Notes: generated by a model from the sequence alone, not told the origin. DNA of 6,142 nt from Candidatus Methanofastidiosum methylothiophilum (GCA_001587675.1 LNGD01000093.1:1-6142), one strand, 5' to 3'. Positions 1 to 6,140 are shown, counted from the first letter of the stretch. A program made the numbers and translations.

Positions 1-2
1 CC

Positions 3-26
3 GGAGAGGGGGACAAGCCCCTCTCC
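3..26. repeat. GC-rich hairpin A with GACAAG loop
   Basis: A perfect 9-bp stem (GGAGAGGGG at 3-11 with CCCCTCTCC at 18-26) closes a six-base loop GACAAG. It sits at the extreme end of the contig. The same loop with a different stem recurs at 77-100, so this is probably a dispersed hairpin family in the source genome; an assembler would tend to stop at such a repeat. Role unknown; no T run follows, so it is not a classical bacterial-type terminator. Confidence 0.75.
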
Positions 27-76
27 TTAAGAAAGTCGGTTTTTACGATAATACTCAATGAGGCATGAGTAAGAGG

Positions 77-100
77 AAAGGGGGGGACAAGCCCCCCTTT
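77..100. repeat. GC-rich hairpin B with GACAAG loop
   Basis: A perfect 9-bp stem (AAAGGGGGG at 77-85 with CCCCCCTTT at 92-100) closes the same GACAAG loop as hairpin A, 74 bases further in. Stem sequence differs while loop and stem length are kept, which suggests a structural element rather than a simple copied repeat. Identical in both arms. Confidence 0.75.
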
Positions 101-132
101 AATAGGTCAATAGGTGATCGTAGGTACACCCG

Positions 133-195
133 AAAAATTATCGCAATTACGAGAATTATAGGCCTAACGGCCGTTTTTTTATTGCAATAATTTTT
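133..195. other. Nested inverted repeat with central GGCC hairpin and T run
   Basis: An outer stem pairs 133-147 with 181-195 over 15 positions with a single C/A mismatch (142 against 186). Inside it lies a small GGCC-TAAC-GGCC hairpin (161-172) followed by T at 174-180. On the plus strand the inner hairpin plus seven T resembles an intrinsic terminator; the outer stem could form a larger cruciform or RNA stem. Three of the arm differences (152, 153, 156) fall in the unpaired link between outer and inner stems. Function is inferred only from shape. Confidence 0.5.
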
Positions 196-203
196 CTTTC
201 GGA

Positions 204-218
204 TTAGGCATAAAATAG
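204..218 (-). repeat. 15-bp word shared with the signal-peptide coding region
   Basis: On the minus strand this reads CTATTTTATGCCTAA, identical to 2579-2593 on the plus strand inside the signal-peptide codons of the secreted-protein fragment. Mirror copies are at 3550-3564 and 5925-5939. It is not at a detected junction and may be coincidence in AT-rich DNA. Confidence 0.4.
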
Positions 219-254
219 ATCATAAGGAGAAAGGTAAAAGGCAGAGATAATCTC

Positions 255-288
255 AAGAGGTTTGGCCTGAAGGCTCAAACCTCTTTTT
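255..288 (+). terminator. Strong intrinsic terminator stem-loop
   Basis: A 10-bp stem (AAGAGGTTTG at 255-264 with CAAACCTCTT at 276-285) continues into an inner GCC/GGC stem (265-267 with 272-274), with one bulged T at 275 and a four-base loop, and is followed by T at 284-288. The T run is on the plus strand, so it would stop transcription coming from the contig end, convergent with the synthetase gene. The only arm difference here, base 269, is in the tetraloop (TGAA against TAAA), leaving the stem intact. Confidence 0.7.
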
Positions 289-357
289 AAGGAAAGGTAT
301 AATAAAAACAGGGACCCCCTATATTAATTATAAAAGATAAATAAACAGAAATATAGT

Positions 358-1974
358 TTAATTATAATATAACAAAAAATTAAAAGAAATTATTTGAAAT
401 AGATGTGTATACCTGGCTTTCTTGGGTCCGGGGTCATCTGGGGGGTCTATGTTAAATTCTGCTTTGAACTCTTCTGTTAGAAATGCCTTTGCTTCGTTCA
501 ATACTTCTTTTTCATTGAATCTTTCTGGGAAGTATCTGTTCTTAAAGCACCTTTGAATTATGAGATTTACATCCTTCCCATTTTTCCTGAACTCCTCATT
601 TAACATTGCAGTCTTAATAGCTTCGCCCATATTTTCTTTACTCTTTATGAGCTCGATAAGATCCCACTTCCAGTTTTCTGCAGTAAATATATCAATTCTT
701 TCTAAGGTTTTCTGCTCCCCTCTAGATAGAACATTTGTTATCTCTCTTATATCGTTTACAACTTCTTCAACGTAGTACTCGCTCTCTTCTGAAATTTTAT
801 CGATCATTTCTTCCTTGTATTCGGGCCAGGGGTAATTCGAGATAAATGGATCAAATCCTAGATTTTCCCAAATCTCTTCGCATATATGTGGTGTAAAAGG
901 TGCTAATATAAGTGTTTGAGTCTTTATGACTTCGGAAATGACTTCTTTGTTCGGAGAGTTAAGGCATCTCTTTAGATACCACTTAAGGTCCCTTTGGAGA
1001 TCAAAGAATCCTTTTGAGAGGGCTGTTCTGAAGTTGGTATCGTTCATAGCTTCAGTTGTTTCTTTTATTGTTTTATCTAACACAGATAAAAACCACTTGT
1101 CTATGTATAACTTTTCAGTTCTTCCTTTTCCGTAATTTTCAATGCAAAAATCCTGCCAATTCTTCAATTTGTCCGTAATAGTTCTTGCAAATTCGCTGTC
1201 CCAGTTGGGGTCATCGAGACCTTCTCCTCCATTCATCAAAGTTATTCTTGCTGCATCAGCGCCATAGATTTTGACAATCTGTTTGATTGTATAGAAGTTG
1301 CCTTTTGATTTACTCATCTTTTCCCCATCTACAAGTACCCAGCCGTTCACCCCAAATCCTCTAGGCCATAACTCTTCTGGGAATATAGCGGCATGATTAA
1401 ATATACAAAATGAAAGGTGATTTTGAATTAAATCCTTTCCACTATTCCTGAATTCAAAAGGATACCAGTATTCAAACTCTTTTTTCATATCTGAAACTAT
1501 TTCTTTTGACAGTCCACTTTTAGTCGATACCTCCTCTATATTGCCACGTTTCAAGTAAATATAATCAAAGAAATAGTCATCAAGTTTTTGCGGGTCGATC
1601 TTGTAGGATGGGTCTTCAAAGTATTTTGCTAAAACATAGTAAGCCATATAGATGGTAGAATCAGAAAGTGACTCGATTACCCATTTTTCATCCCACGGAA
1701 GTTTTGTTCCAAGTCCAAACTCTCTTGTACATGCCCAATCCTTTAACCAGTCAAGAACATACTCGAACTGTTTTCTAGCTTTTTCAGGATAAATATTCAT
1801 TTGGGCCAGGCATTTCTTTGCTAGATCTTTCCACTCTGGATTTCCATATGCTAAAAACCACTGGTCAGATACAATCTTGACAACACCTTGCGTAAGACAT
1901 CTACAAACTACCTTCCCAGGAAGTTCATAGAATAATGTTGCAACTCCATCATTAATAAAATCAGTAACAATTAC
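358..1974 (-). CDS. leuS: Leucyl-tRNA synthetase, archaeal type, C-terminal part (left allele)
   Basis: Class I aminoacyl-tRNA synthetase that charges tRNA-Leu with leucine in the cytoplasm. About 538 residues remain of a family usually near 930-970. The second half of the catalytic domain is clear: QWFL at residues 38-41, a CTREFGLGTKLPW segment at 82-94, SLSDSTIYMAYY at 102-113 and the ATP-binding KMSKS loop at 219-223 (bases 1306-1320). The helical anticodon-binding domain follows, with LAPFTPH near 357-363, then the archaeal C-terminal extension. The HIGH motif and most of the editing domain are missing. The open frame runs on to 2058, but that extension is antisense to a transporter, so I end the gene at the junction. 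The last residues after DPG differ from the right copy, and neither tail looks like the usual family ending I remember. Product is very secure; archaeal origin is probable. Confidence 0.93.
   Translation of the reverse strand, partial: VIVTDFINDGVATLFYELPGKVVCRCLTQGVVKIVSDQWFLAYGNPEWKDLAKKCLAQMNIYPEKARKQFEYVLDWLKDWACTREFGLGTKLPWDEKWVIESLSDSTIYMAYYVLAKYFEDPSYKIDPQKLDDYFFDYIYLKRGNIEEVSTKSGLSKEIVSDMKKEFEYWYPFEFRNSGKDLIQNHLSFCIFNHAAIFPEELWPRGFGVNGWVLVDGEKMSKSKGNFYTIKQIVKIYGADAARITLMNGGEGLDDPNWDSEFARTITDKLKNWQDFCIENYGKGRTEKLYIDKWFLSVLDKTIKETTEAMNDTNFRTALSKGFFDLQRDLKWYLKRCLNSPNKEVISEVIKTQTLILAPFTPHICEEIWENLGFDPFISNYPWPEYKEEMIDKISEESEYYVEEVVNDIREITNVLSRGEQKTLERIDIFTAENWKWDLIELIKSKENMGEAIKTAMLNEEFRKNGKDVNLIIQRCFKNRYFPERFNEKEVLNEAKAFLTEEFKAEFNIDPPDDPGPKKARYTHLFQIISFNFLLYYN
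399..426 (-). other. 28-base block differing completely between arms (left version)
   Basis: Between perfectly matching flanks the two arms carry unrelated sequence of equal length. On the synthetase strand this left version encodes PKKARYTHL and the first base of the next codon, after DPG; the right version encodes NDRKKALPR. Reading frame and the shared downstream tail (QIISFN onwards) are kept in both. It may be allelic divergence at the synthetase C terminus, a local exchange, or a mis-joined bubble. Confidence 0.85.
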
Positions 1975-1983
1975 TTTTTTGAC
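1968..1983. other. Breakpoint between synthetase and transporter fragments (left)
   Basis: Minus-strand synthetase similarity (VTDFINDG, VVCRC) fades here, and plus-strand SLC13 similarity (FLTEFTSNT) starts here; both genes are cut internally. The exact base is uncertain because the frames overlap around a T-rich run at 1975-1980. Two coding genes truncated head to head with no intergenic space mark a chimeric junction rather than natural gene order. Confidence 0.75.
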
Positions 1984-2269
1984 AGAGTTTACATCTAATA
2001 CGGCAATAGCAAACACAATGTTACCAATAATCGCAAGTATGGCAATAGCCACACACACTAATCCTCTTTATTTGATGATTCCGGCTGCAATAGCCTCATC
2101 TTTTGCGTTTATGATGCCAGTTGCAACTCCTCCGAATGCGATTGTGTTCGGGTCTGGGAGGATTAAAATAATGGATATGGTTAAAGTTGGGTTCTTGATG
2201 AATATCATATCCATTATAGTTTTGAGTTTGATGTTTAAGTTTTTTGGTTCGATTGTTTTTGGTAATTAG
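1979..2269 (+). CDS. SLC13/DASS sodium-coupled anion symporter, C-terminal fragment (left copy)
   Basis: Inner-membrane transporter of the divalent anion:sodium symporter family (dicarboxylates or sulfate). Only the last ~96 residues are present; full-length members are usually well over 400. Visible are the second SNT substrate/sodium-site motif (residues 6-8), the family signature SSFAFMMPVATPPNAIV (residues 40-56) containing TPPN, and a final hydrophobic helix (about 69-94) before the TAG stop. The gene begins inside an open frame at the junction with the synthetase, so no true start exists here; the TTG at 1979 is only a boundary. Substrate cannot be decided from this fragment. The bacterial source is inferred from the neighbouring secreted-protein gene on the same strand. 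Confidence 0.88.
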   Translation: MTEFTSNTAIANTMLPIIASMAIATHTNPLYLMIPAAIASSFAFMMPVATPPNAIVFGSGRIKIMDMVKVGFLMNIISIIVLSLMFKFFGSIVFGN

Positions 2270-2553
2270 TTTTTGTAAAAATTTTATTTATTTTAAAAAA
2301 GAAAATATCAATTATTTTAAATATTTTAAAACTTAAAGTAAATAATATGCAATAATCATTCAATGACTAATTTATTTCTTAATTCATACTATTTTCATCA
2401 AAAAACAAGAAGAGAATTTTATGAAATGAAAAAAAAACAAAATCTAAAAGCTGTAACAAAAATAATAATCGAATGTTTTATAATAAGTTTATTATGGTTT
2501 TTTATTATATTTGTTAAATTTATTTACTTATATCAATTGAAATTGAGGTTTAT
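2270..2553. other. AT-rich intergenic region, left arm
   Basis: This 284-base stretch between the transporter stop and the secreted-protein start is very AT-rich. A 64-codon frame at 2363-2557 overlaps the next start by ATGA, but its product is low-complexity, rich in Phe, Ile, Lys and Tyr, and resembles no family I know, so I treat it as chance. A Bacteroidota-like promoter element may lie at 2506-2513. Both arms are identical here. Confidence 0.6.
2506..2513 (+). promoter_or_regulatory. Possible Bacteroidota-type -7 promoter element
   Basis: TATATTTG fits the TAnnTTTG consensus of the Bacteroidota primary sigma factor and lies 40 bases before the ATG at 2554. No good TTTG -33 partner is visible at the expected distance, so support is weak. 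Mirror copy at 3630-3637, minus strand. Confidence 0.25.
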
Positions 2554-3071
2554 ATGAAAAAGTTGATTCTTCTACTTGCTATTTTATGCCTAACGTCAAT
2601 TATAAATCCAATAGCATCATTTTCCCAGAAAATGAATGAAGAGGATGTAAAGAAGAATTTGCCTCATATGCTCGGGGCAAATAATGTAGGCAAGGAGTTC
2701 TGGTTTTCGATACCTCCTTGTGCTTTGGACTGGAGTGGAGGTTTTCCCAACTTTATAAAACTATATATAACAGCTGCTACAAAAACACTTGTTACAATAG
2801 AAGTACCCGGTAAAGGATACAAGACATTAAAAATGACAATACCTAATGATGTTATTGAAGTCAATATTGAGCCAACAGTTGGGCAAGCATATAATCACGA
2901 CCCATATAAACTTGCACCACCAGAGACAGTCTATCCGGGAGCAGGCATTCACATTTATGCTGATGACCCATTAGTAGTATATTGTATTGTTCGGTACCAA
3001 GCAACAAGCGATGGATTTTTGGCATTGCCTGTTTCCAGTTTAGGCAGGGAGTACATAGTAGCAACATATCC
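2554..3071 (+). CDS. Secreted IgGFc-binding-like surface protein, N-terminal fragment (left copy)
   Basis: Starts at ATG 2554 with a GAGG ribosome-site-like sequence at 2545-2548. Residues 1-25 are a Sec signal peptide (Lys-Lys, then a leucine/isoleucine-rich core, likely cut near ASFS-Q; no lipobox). The mature part has GKEFWFSIPP at 46-55, repeated beta-strand-like segments such as FIKLYITAATKTLVTIEVPG, and DPLVVYCIVRYQATSDGFLALPVS at about 138-161. I recognise this pattern from large Ignavibacteriota/Bacteroidota proteins with IgGFc-binding-like N-terminal domains, often exported by the type IX system; function in those organisms is unclear. After residue 172 the frame crosses the palindrome axis and continues to 3282 through its own antisense strand, which is not real coding. 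The C-terminal sorting domain is therefore absent. Export is confident, the family name moderate. Confidence 0.7.
2579..2593 (+). repeat. 15-bp word shared with outer non-coding region
   Basis: CTATTTTATGCCTAA within signal-peptide codons, identical to the minus strand of 204-218 and to 5925-5939 on the plus strand. It is the longest exact match I noticed between the inner and outer segments apart from the arm symmetry. Confidence 0.4.
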
Positions 3072-3082
3072 GGATATGTTGC
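3061..3082. repeat. Palindrome axis
   Basis: The axis lies between 3071 and 3072 with no unpaired base. The core CATATCCGGATATG (3065-3078) reads Tyr-Pro-Asp-Met in the secreted-protein frame, which is a plausible continuation of the native protein. A short palindrome may thus have existed in the original gene and served as the fold-back point or as the self-overlapping word that turned an assembly back on itself. Confidence 0.85.
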
Positions 3083-3589
3083 TACTATGTACTCCCTGCC
3101 TAAACTGGAAACAGGCAATGCCAAAAATCCATCGCTTGTTGCTTGGTACCGAACAATACAATATACTACTAATGGGTCATCAGCATAAATGTGAATGCCT
3201 GCTCCCGGATAGACTGTCTCTGGTGGTGCAAGTTTATATGGGTCGTGATTATATGCTTGCCCAACTGTTGGCTCAATATTGACTTCAATAACATCATTAG
3301 GTATTGTCATTTTTAATGTCTTGTATCCTTTACCGGGTACTTCTATTGTAACAAGTGTTTTTGTAGCAGCTGTTATATATAGTTTTATAAAGTTGGGAAA
3401 ACCTCCACTCCAGTCCAAAGCACAAGGAGGTATCGAAAACCAGAACTCCTTGCCTACATTATTTGCCCCGAGCATATGAGGCAAATTCTTCTTTACATCC
3501 TCTTCATTCATTTTCTGGGAAAATGATGCTATTGGATTTATAATTGACGTTAGGCATAAAATAGCAAGTAGAAGAATCAACTTTTTCAT
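3072..3589 (-). CDS. Secreted IgGFc-binding-like surface protein, N-terminal fragment (right copy)
   Basis: Mirror copy of the fragment at 2554-3071, identical base for base. The start codon is at 3587-3589 and the GAGG element at 3595-3598, minus strand. The open frame runs past the axis to 2861 in its own antisense and that part is spurious. Signal peptide, GKEFWF motif and missing C-terminal region are as described for the left copy. Confidence 0.7.
3550..3564 (-). repeat. 15-bp word, mirror of 2579-2593
   Basis: Mirror copy of the shared word within the signal-peptide codons; present only because of the arm symmetry. Confidence 0.4.
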
Positions 3590-3873
3590 ATAAACCTCAA
3601 TTTCAATTGATATAAGTAAATAAATTTAACAAATATAATAAAAAACCATAATAAACTTATTATAAAACATTCGATTATTATTTTTGTTACAGCTTTTAGA
3701 TTTTGTTTTTTTTTCATTTCATAAAATTCTCTTCTTGTTTTTTGATGAAAATAGTATGAATTAAGAAATAAATTAGTCATTGAATGATTATTGCATATTA
3801 TTTACTTTAAGTTTTAAAATATTTAAAATAATTGATATTTTCTTTTTTAAAATAAATAAAATTTTTACAAAAA
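3590..3873. other. AT-rich intergenic region, right arm
   Basis: Exact mirror of 2270-2553, with the possible -7 element TATATTTG at 3630-3637 on the minus strand. The 64-codon frame at 3586-3780 is again judged to be chance. Nothing else is visible. Confidence 0.6.
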
Positions 3874-4164
3874 CTAATTACCAAAAACAATCGAACCAAA
3901 AAACTTAAACATCAAACTCAAAACTATAATGGATATGATATTCATCAAGAACCCAACTTTAACCATATCCATTATTTTAATCCTCCCAGACCCGAACACA
4001 ATCGCATTCGGAGGAGTTGCAACTGGCATCATAAACGCAAAAGATGAGGCTATTGCAGCCGGAATCATCAAATAAAGAGGATTAGTGTGTGTGGCTATTG
4101 CCATACTTGCGATTATTGGTAACATTGTGTTTGCTATTGCCGTATTAGATGTAAACTCTGTCAA
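3874..4164 (-). CDS. SLC13/DASS sodium-coupled anion symporter, C-terminal fragment (right copy)
   Basis: Identical mirror copy of 1979-2269: SNT motif, the SSFAFMMPVATPPNAIV signature, last membrane helix and stop codon at 3874-3876. It is truncated at the junction with the right-hand synthetase copy, near 4160-4175. No base differs from the left copy, in contrast to the adjoining synthetase. Confidence 0.88.
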   Translation of the reverse strand: MTEFTSNTAIANTMLPIIASMAIATHTNPLYLMIPAAIASSFAFMMPVATPPNAIVFGSGRIKIMDMVKVGFLMNIISIIVLSLMFKFFGSIVFGN

Positions 4165-4175
4165 AAAAGTAATTG
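4160..4175. other. Breakpoint between transporter and synthetase fragments (right)
   Basis: Mirror of 1968-1983. The plus-strand open frame starts at a GTG at 4085, but its first ~28 codons are antisense to the transporter. Synthetase-like sequence begins only about here. That the identical junction occurs in both arms, although the synthetase alleles differ further out, is important for explaining how the palindrome arose. Confidence 0.75.
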
Positions 4176-5785
4176 TTACTGATTTTATTAATGATGGAGT
4201 TGCAACATTATTCTATGAACTTCCTGGGAAGGTAGTTTGTAGATGTCTTACGCAAGGTGTTGTCAAGATTGTATCTGACCAGTGGTTTTTAGCATATGGA
4301 AATCCAGAGTGGAAAGATCTAGCAAAGAAATGCCTGGCCCAAATGAATATTTATCCTGAAAAGGCTAGAAAACAGTTTGAGTATGTTCTTGACTGGTTAA
4401 AGGATTGGGCATGTACAAGAGAGTTTGGACTTGGAACAAAACTTCCGTGGGATGAAAAATGGGTAATCGAGTCACTTTCTGATTCCACCATCTATATGGC
4501 TTACTATGTTTTAGCAAAATACTTTGAAGACCCATCTTACAAGATCGACCCGCAAAAACTTGATGACTATTTCTTTGATTATATTTACTTGAAACGTGGC
4601 AATATAGAGGAGGTATCGACTAAAAGTGGACTGTCAAAAGAAATAGTTTCAGATATGAAAAAAGAGTTTGAATACTGGTATCCTTTTGAATTCAGGAATA
4701 GTGGAAAGGATTTAATTCAAAATCACCTTTCATTTTGTATATTTAATCATGCCGCTATATTCCCAGAAGAGTTATGGCCCAGAGGATTTGGGGTGAACGG
4801 CTGGGTACTTGTAGATGGGGAAAAGATGAGTAAATCAAAAGGCAACTTCTATACAATAAAACAGATTGTCAAAATCTATGGCGCTGATGCAGCAAGAATA
4901 ACTTTGATGAATGGAGGAGAAGGTCTCGATGACCCCAACTGGGACAGCGAATTTGCAAGAACTATTACAGACAAATTGAAGAATTGGCAGGAGTTTTGCA
5001 TTGAAAATTACGGAAAAGGAAGAACTGAAAAGTTATACATAGACAAGTGGTTTTTATCTGTGTTAGATAAAACAATAAAAGAAACAACTGAAGCTATGAA
5101 CGATACCAACTTCAGAACAGCCCTCTCAAAAGGATTCTTTGATCTCCAAAGGGACCTTAAGTGGTATCTAAAGAGATGCCTTAACTCTCCGAACAAAGAA
5201 GTCATTTCCGAAGTCATAAAGACTCAAACACTTATATTAGCACCTTTTACACCACATATATGCGAAGAGATTTGGGAAAATCTAGGATTTGATCCATTTA
5301 TCTCGAATTACCCTTGGCCCGAATACAAGGAAGAAATGATCGATAAAATTTCAGAAGAGAGCGAGTACTACGTTGAAGAAGTTGTAAACGATATAAGAGA
5401 GATAACAAATGTTCTATCTAGAGGGGAGCAGAAAACCTTAGAAAGAATTGATATATTTACTGCAGAAAACTGGAAGTGGGATCTTATCGAGCTCATAAAG
5501 AATAAAGAAAATATGGGCGAAGCTATTAAGACTGCAATGTTAAATGAGGAGTTCAGGAAAAATGGGAAGGATGTAAATCTCATAATTCAAAGGTGCTTTA
5601 AGAACAGATACTTCCCAGAAAGATTCAATGAAAAAGAAGTATTGAACGAAGCAAAGGCATTTCTAACAGAAGAGTTCAAAGCAGAATTTAACATAGACCC
5701 CCCAGATGACCCCGGAAACGATAGAAAAAAGGCACTCCCAAGAATTCAAATAATTTCTTTTAATTTTTTGTTATATTATAATTAA
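4169..5785 (+). CDS. leuS: Leucyl-tRNA synthetase, archaeal type, C-terminal part (right allele)
   Basis: Second allele of the truncated synthetase. Catalytic-domain remnants, KMSKS (4823-4837), the anticodon-binding domain (LAPFTPH from 5237) and the C-terminal extension are all intact. Against the left copy it has eight synonymous changes (4363, 4378, 4486, 4537, 4780, 4858, 4969, 5314) and two amino-acid changes: Glu for Asp at codon 4991-4993 and Asn for Ser at codon 5501-5503. The tail after DPG is NDRKKALPRI. The KKALP stretch resembles the KALP-type endings I recall for archaeal enzymes more than the left version does, though the final residues do not. The pattern indicates purifying selection, so this is a genuine strain variant rather than a noisy copy. 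Confidence 0.93.
   Translation, partial: VIVTDFINDGVATLFYELPGKVVCRCLTQGVVKIVSDQWFLAYGNPEWKDLAKKCLAQMNIYPEKARKQFEYVLDWLKDWACTREFGLGTKLPWDEKWVIESLSDSTIYMAYYVLAKYFEDPSYKIDPQKLDDYFFDYIYLKRGNIEEVSTKSGLSKEIVSDMKKEFEYWYPFEFRNSGKDLIQNHLSFCIFNHAAIFPEELWPRGFGVNGWVLVDGEKMSKSKGNFYTIKQIVKIYGADAARITLMNGGEGLDDPNWDSEFARTITDKLKNWQEFCIENYGKGRTEKLYIDKWFLSVLDKTIKETTEAMNDTNFRTALSKGFFDLQRDLKWYLKRCLNSPNKEVISEVIKTQTLILAPFTPHICEEIWENLGFDPFISNYPWPEYKEEMIDKISEESEYYVEEVVNDIREITNVLSRGEQKTLERIDIFTAENWKWDLIELIKNKENMGEAIKTAMLNEEFRKNGKDVNLIIQRCFKNRYFPERFNEKEVLNEAKAFLTEEFKAEFNIDPPDDPGNDRKKALPRIQIISFNFLLYYN
5717..5744 (+). other. 28-base block differing completely between arms (right version)
   Basis: Counterpart of 399-426. 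It encodes NDRKKALPR and the first base of the next codon between shared DPG and shared QIISFN. Length and frame match the left version exactly although the bases do not align. Confidence 0.85.
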
Positions 5786-5854
5786 ACTATATTTCTGTTT
5801 ATTTATCTTTTATAATTAATATAGGGGGTCCCTGTTTTTATTATACCTTTCCTT

Positions 5855-5888
5855 AAAAAGAGGTTTGAGCCTTTAGGCCAAACCTCTT
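5855..5888 (-). terminator. Strong intrinsic terminator stem-loop (mirror)
   Basis: Mirror of 255-288 with its T run on the minus strand. The tetraloop carries the other allele (TAAA as read on the minus strand). It faces against the synthetase gene, so it would terminate a convergent transcript coming from the contig end. Confidence 0.7.
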
Positions 5889-5924
5889 GAGATTATCTCT
5901 GCCTTTTACCTTTCTTCTTACGAT

Positions 5925-5939
5925 CTATTTTATGCCTAA
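5925..5939 (+). repeat. 15-bp word, mirror of 204-218
   Basis: CTATTTTATGCCTAA on the plus strand, outside any gene; identical to 2579-2593. Confidence 0.4.
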
Positions 5940-5947
5940 TCCGAAAG

Positions 5948-6010
5948 AAAAATTATTGCAATAAAAAAACGGCCGTTAGGCCTATACTTTCCGTAATTGC
6001 GATAATTTTT
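5948..6010. other. Nested inverted repeat (mirror)
   Basis: Mirror of 133-195, with the outer 15-position stem and the inner GGCC hairpin preserved. The three clustered arm differences lie at 5987, 5990 and 5991, in the unpaired link. Confidence 0.5.
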
Positions 6011-6042
6011 CGGGTGTACCTACGATCACCTATTGACCTATT

Positions 6043-6066
6043 AAAGGGGGGCTTGTCCCCCCCTTT
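6043..6066. repeat. GC-rich hairpin B (mirror)
   Basis: Mirror of 77-100; 9-bp stem and a six-base loop reading CTTGTC on this strand. Identical between arms. Confidence 0.75.
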
Positions 6067-6116
6067 CCTCTTACTCATGCCTCATTGAGTATTATCGTAA
6101 AAACCGACTTTCTTAA

Positions 6117-6140
6117 GGAGAGGGGCTTGTCCCCCTCTCC
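6117..6140. repeat. GC-rich hairpin A (mirror)
   Basis: Mirror of 3-26, at the extreme right end of the contig. The two ends therefore carry the same hairpin in opposite orientation. Confidence 0.75.

Larger units (their letters stand above)
1..357. other. Non-coding outer region, left arm
   Basis: No convincing gene. The stretch holds two GC-rich hairpins (3-26, 77-100), a nested inverted repeat (133-195) with a seven-T run, a long terminator stem-loop (255-288), and an AT-rich segment from about 289 to the synthetase stop. The pentamer TAGGT occurs three times at 103-107, 111-115 and 121-125. A 41-codon open frame (65-190) is present, but the clustered arm differences at 152-156 change its residues, so I do not call it a gene. 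As the space downstream of a synthetase gene it looks like a normal intergenic region rich in terminator-like structures. Confidence 0.7.
1..3071 (+). repeat. Left arm of window-long inverted duplication
   Basis: The whole left half is the reverse complement of the right half, base i matching base 6143-i, with no spacer. I compared the arms row by row. Differences are single bases at 152, 153, 156, 222, 227, 269, 641, 829, 1150, 1174, 1285, 1363, 1606, 1657, 1765 and 1780, plus a replaced block at 399-426. I found no difference from 1781 to 3071. Seen directly in the sequence. The zero-length spacer, the truncated genes and the mixed taxonomic content make a fold-back or assembly chimera the likeliest origin; a real palindromic or hairpin-ended molecule is the alternative. 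Confidence 0.97.

Noticed and set aside
103..125. Three TAGGT words as a possible protein-binding array or CRISPR-like repeat
   Set aside because: Only five bases long with uneven spacing (8 and 10 bases); too short to support any repeat system. No CRISPR array is present.
65..190. 41-codon open frame (starts MSKRKGGDKPP), overlapping by ATGA an upstream open frame that contains a similar GDKP word
   Set aside because: The shared GDKP simply reflects the two GGGGACAAGCCCC hairpins falling in these frames. The clustered arm differences at 152-156 change Arg-Ile to Glu-Ser, and its end runs through the T-rich hairpin. No recognisable family.
1975..2058. Extension of the synthetase frame with a hydrophobic N-terminal segment, resembling a signal anchor
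   Set aside because: It is the antisense strand of transporter membrane-helix codons, and leucyl-tRNA synthetases are cytosolic without such an anchor.
2363..2557. 64-codon frame overlapping the secreted-protein start by ATGA
   Set aside because: Product is low-complexity and typical of translated AT-rich intergenic DNA; a possible promoter element lies within it; no family resemblance.
2861..3282. Apparent 242-residue proteins on both strands overlapping across the axis
   Set aside because: Beyond residue ~175 each frame reads the antisense of its own gene; the overlap is a product of the palindrome.
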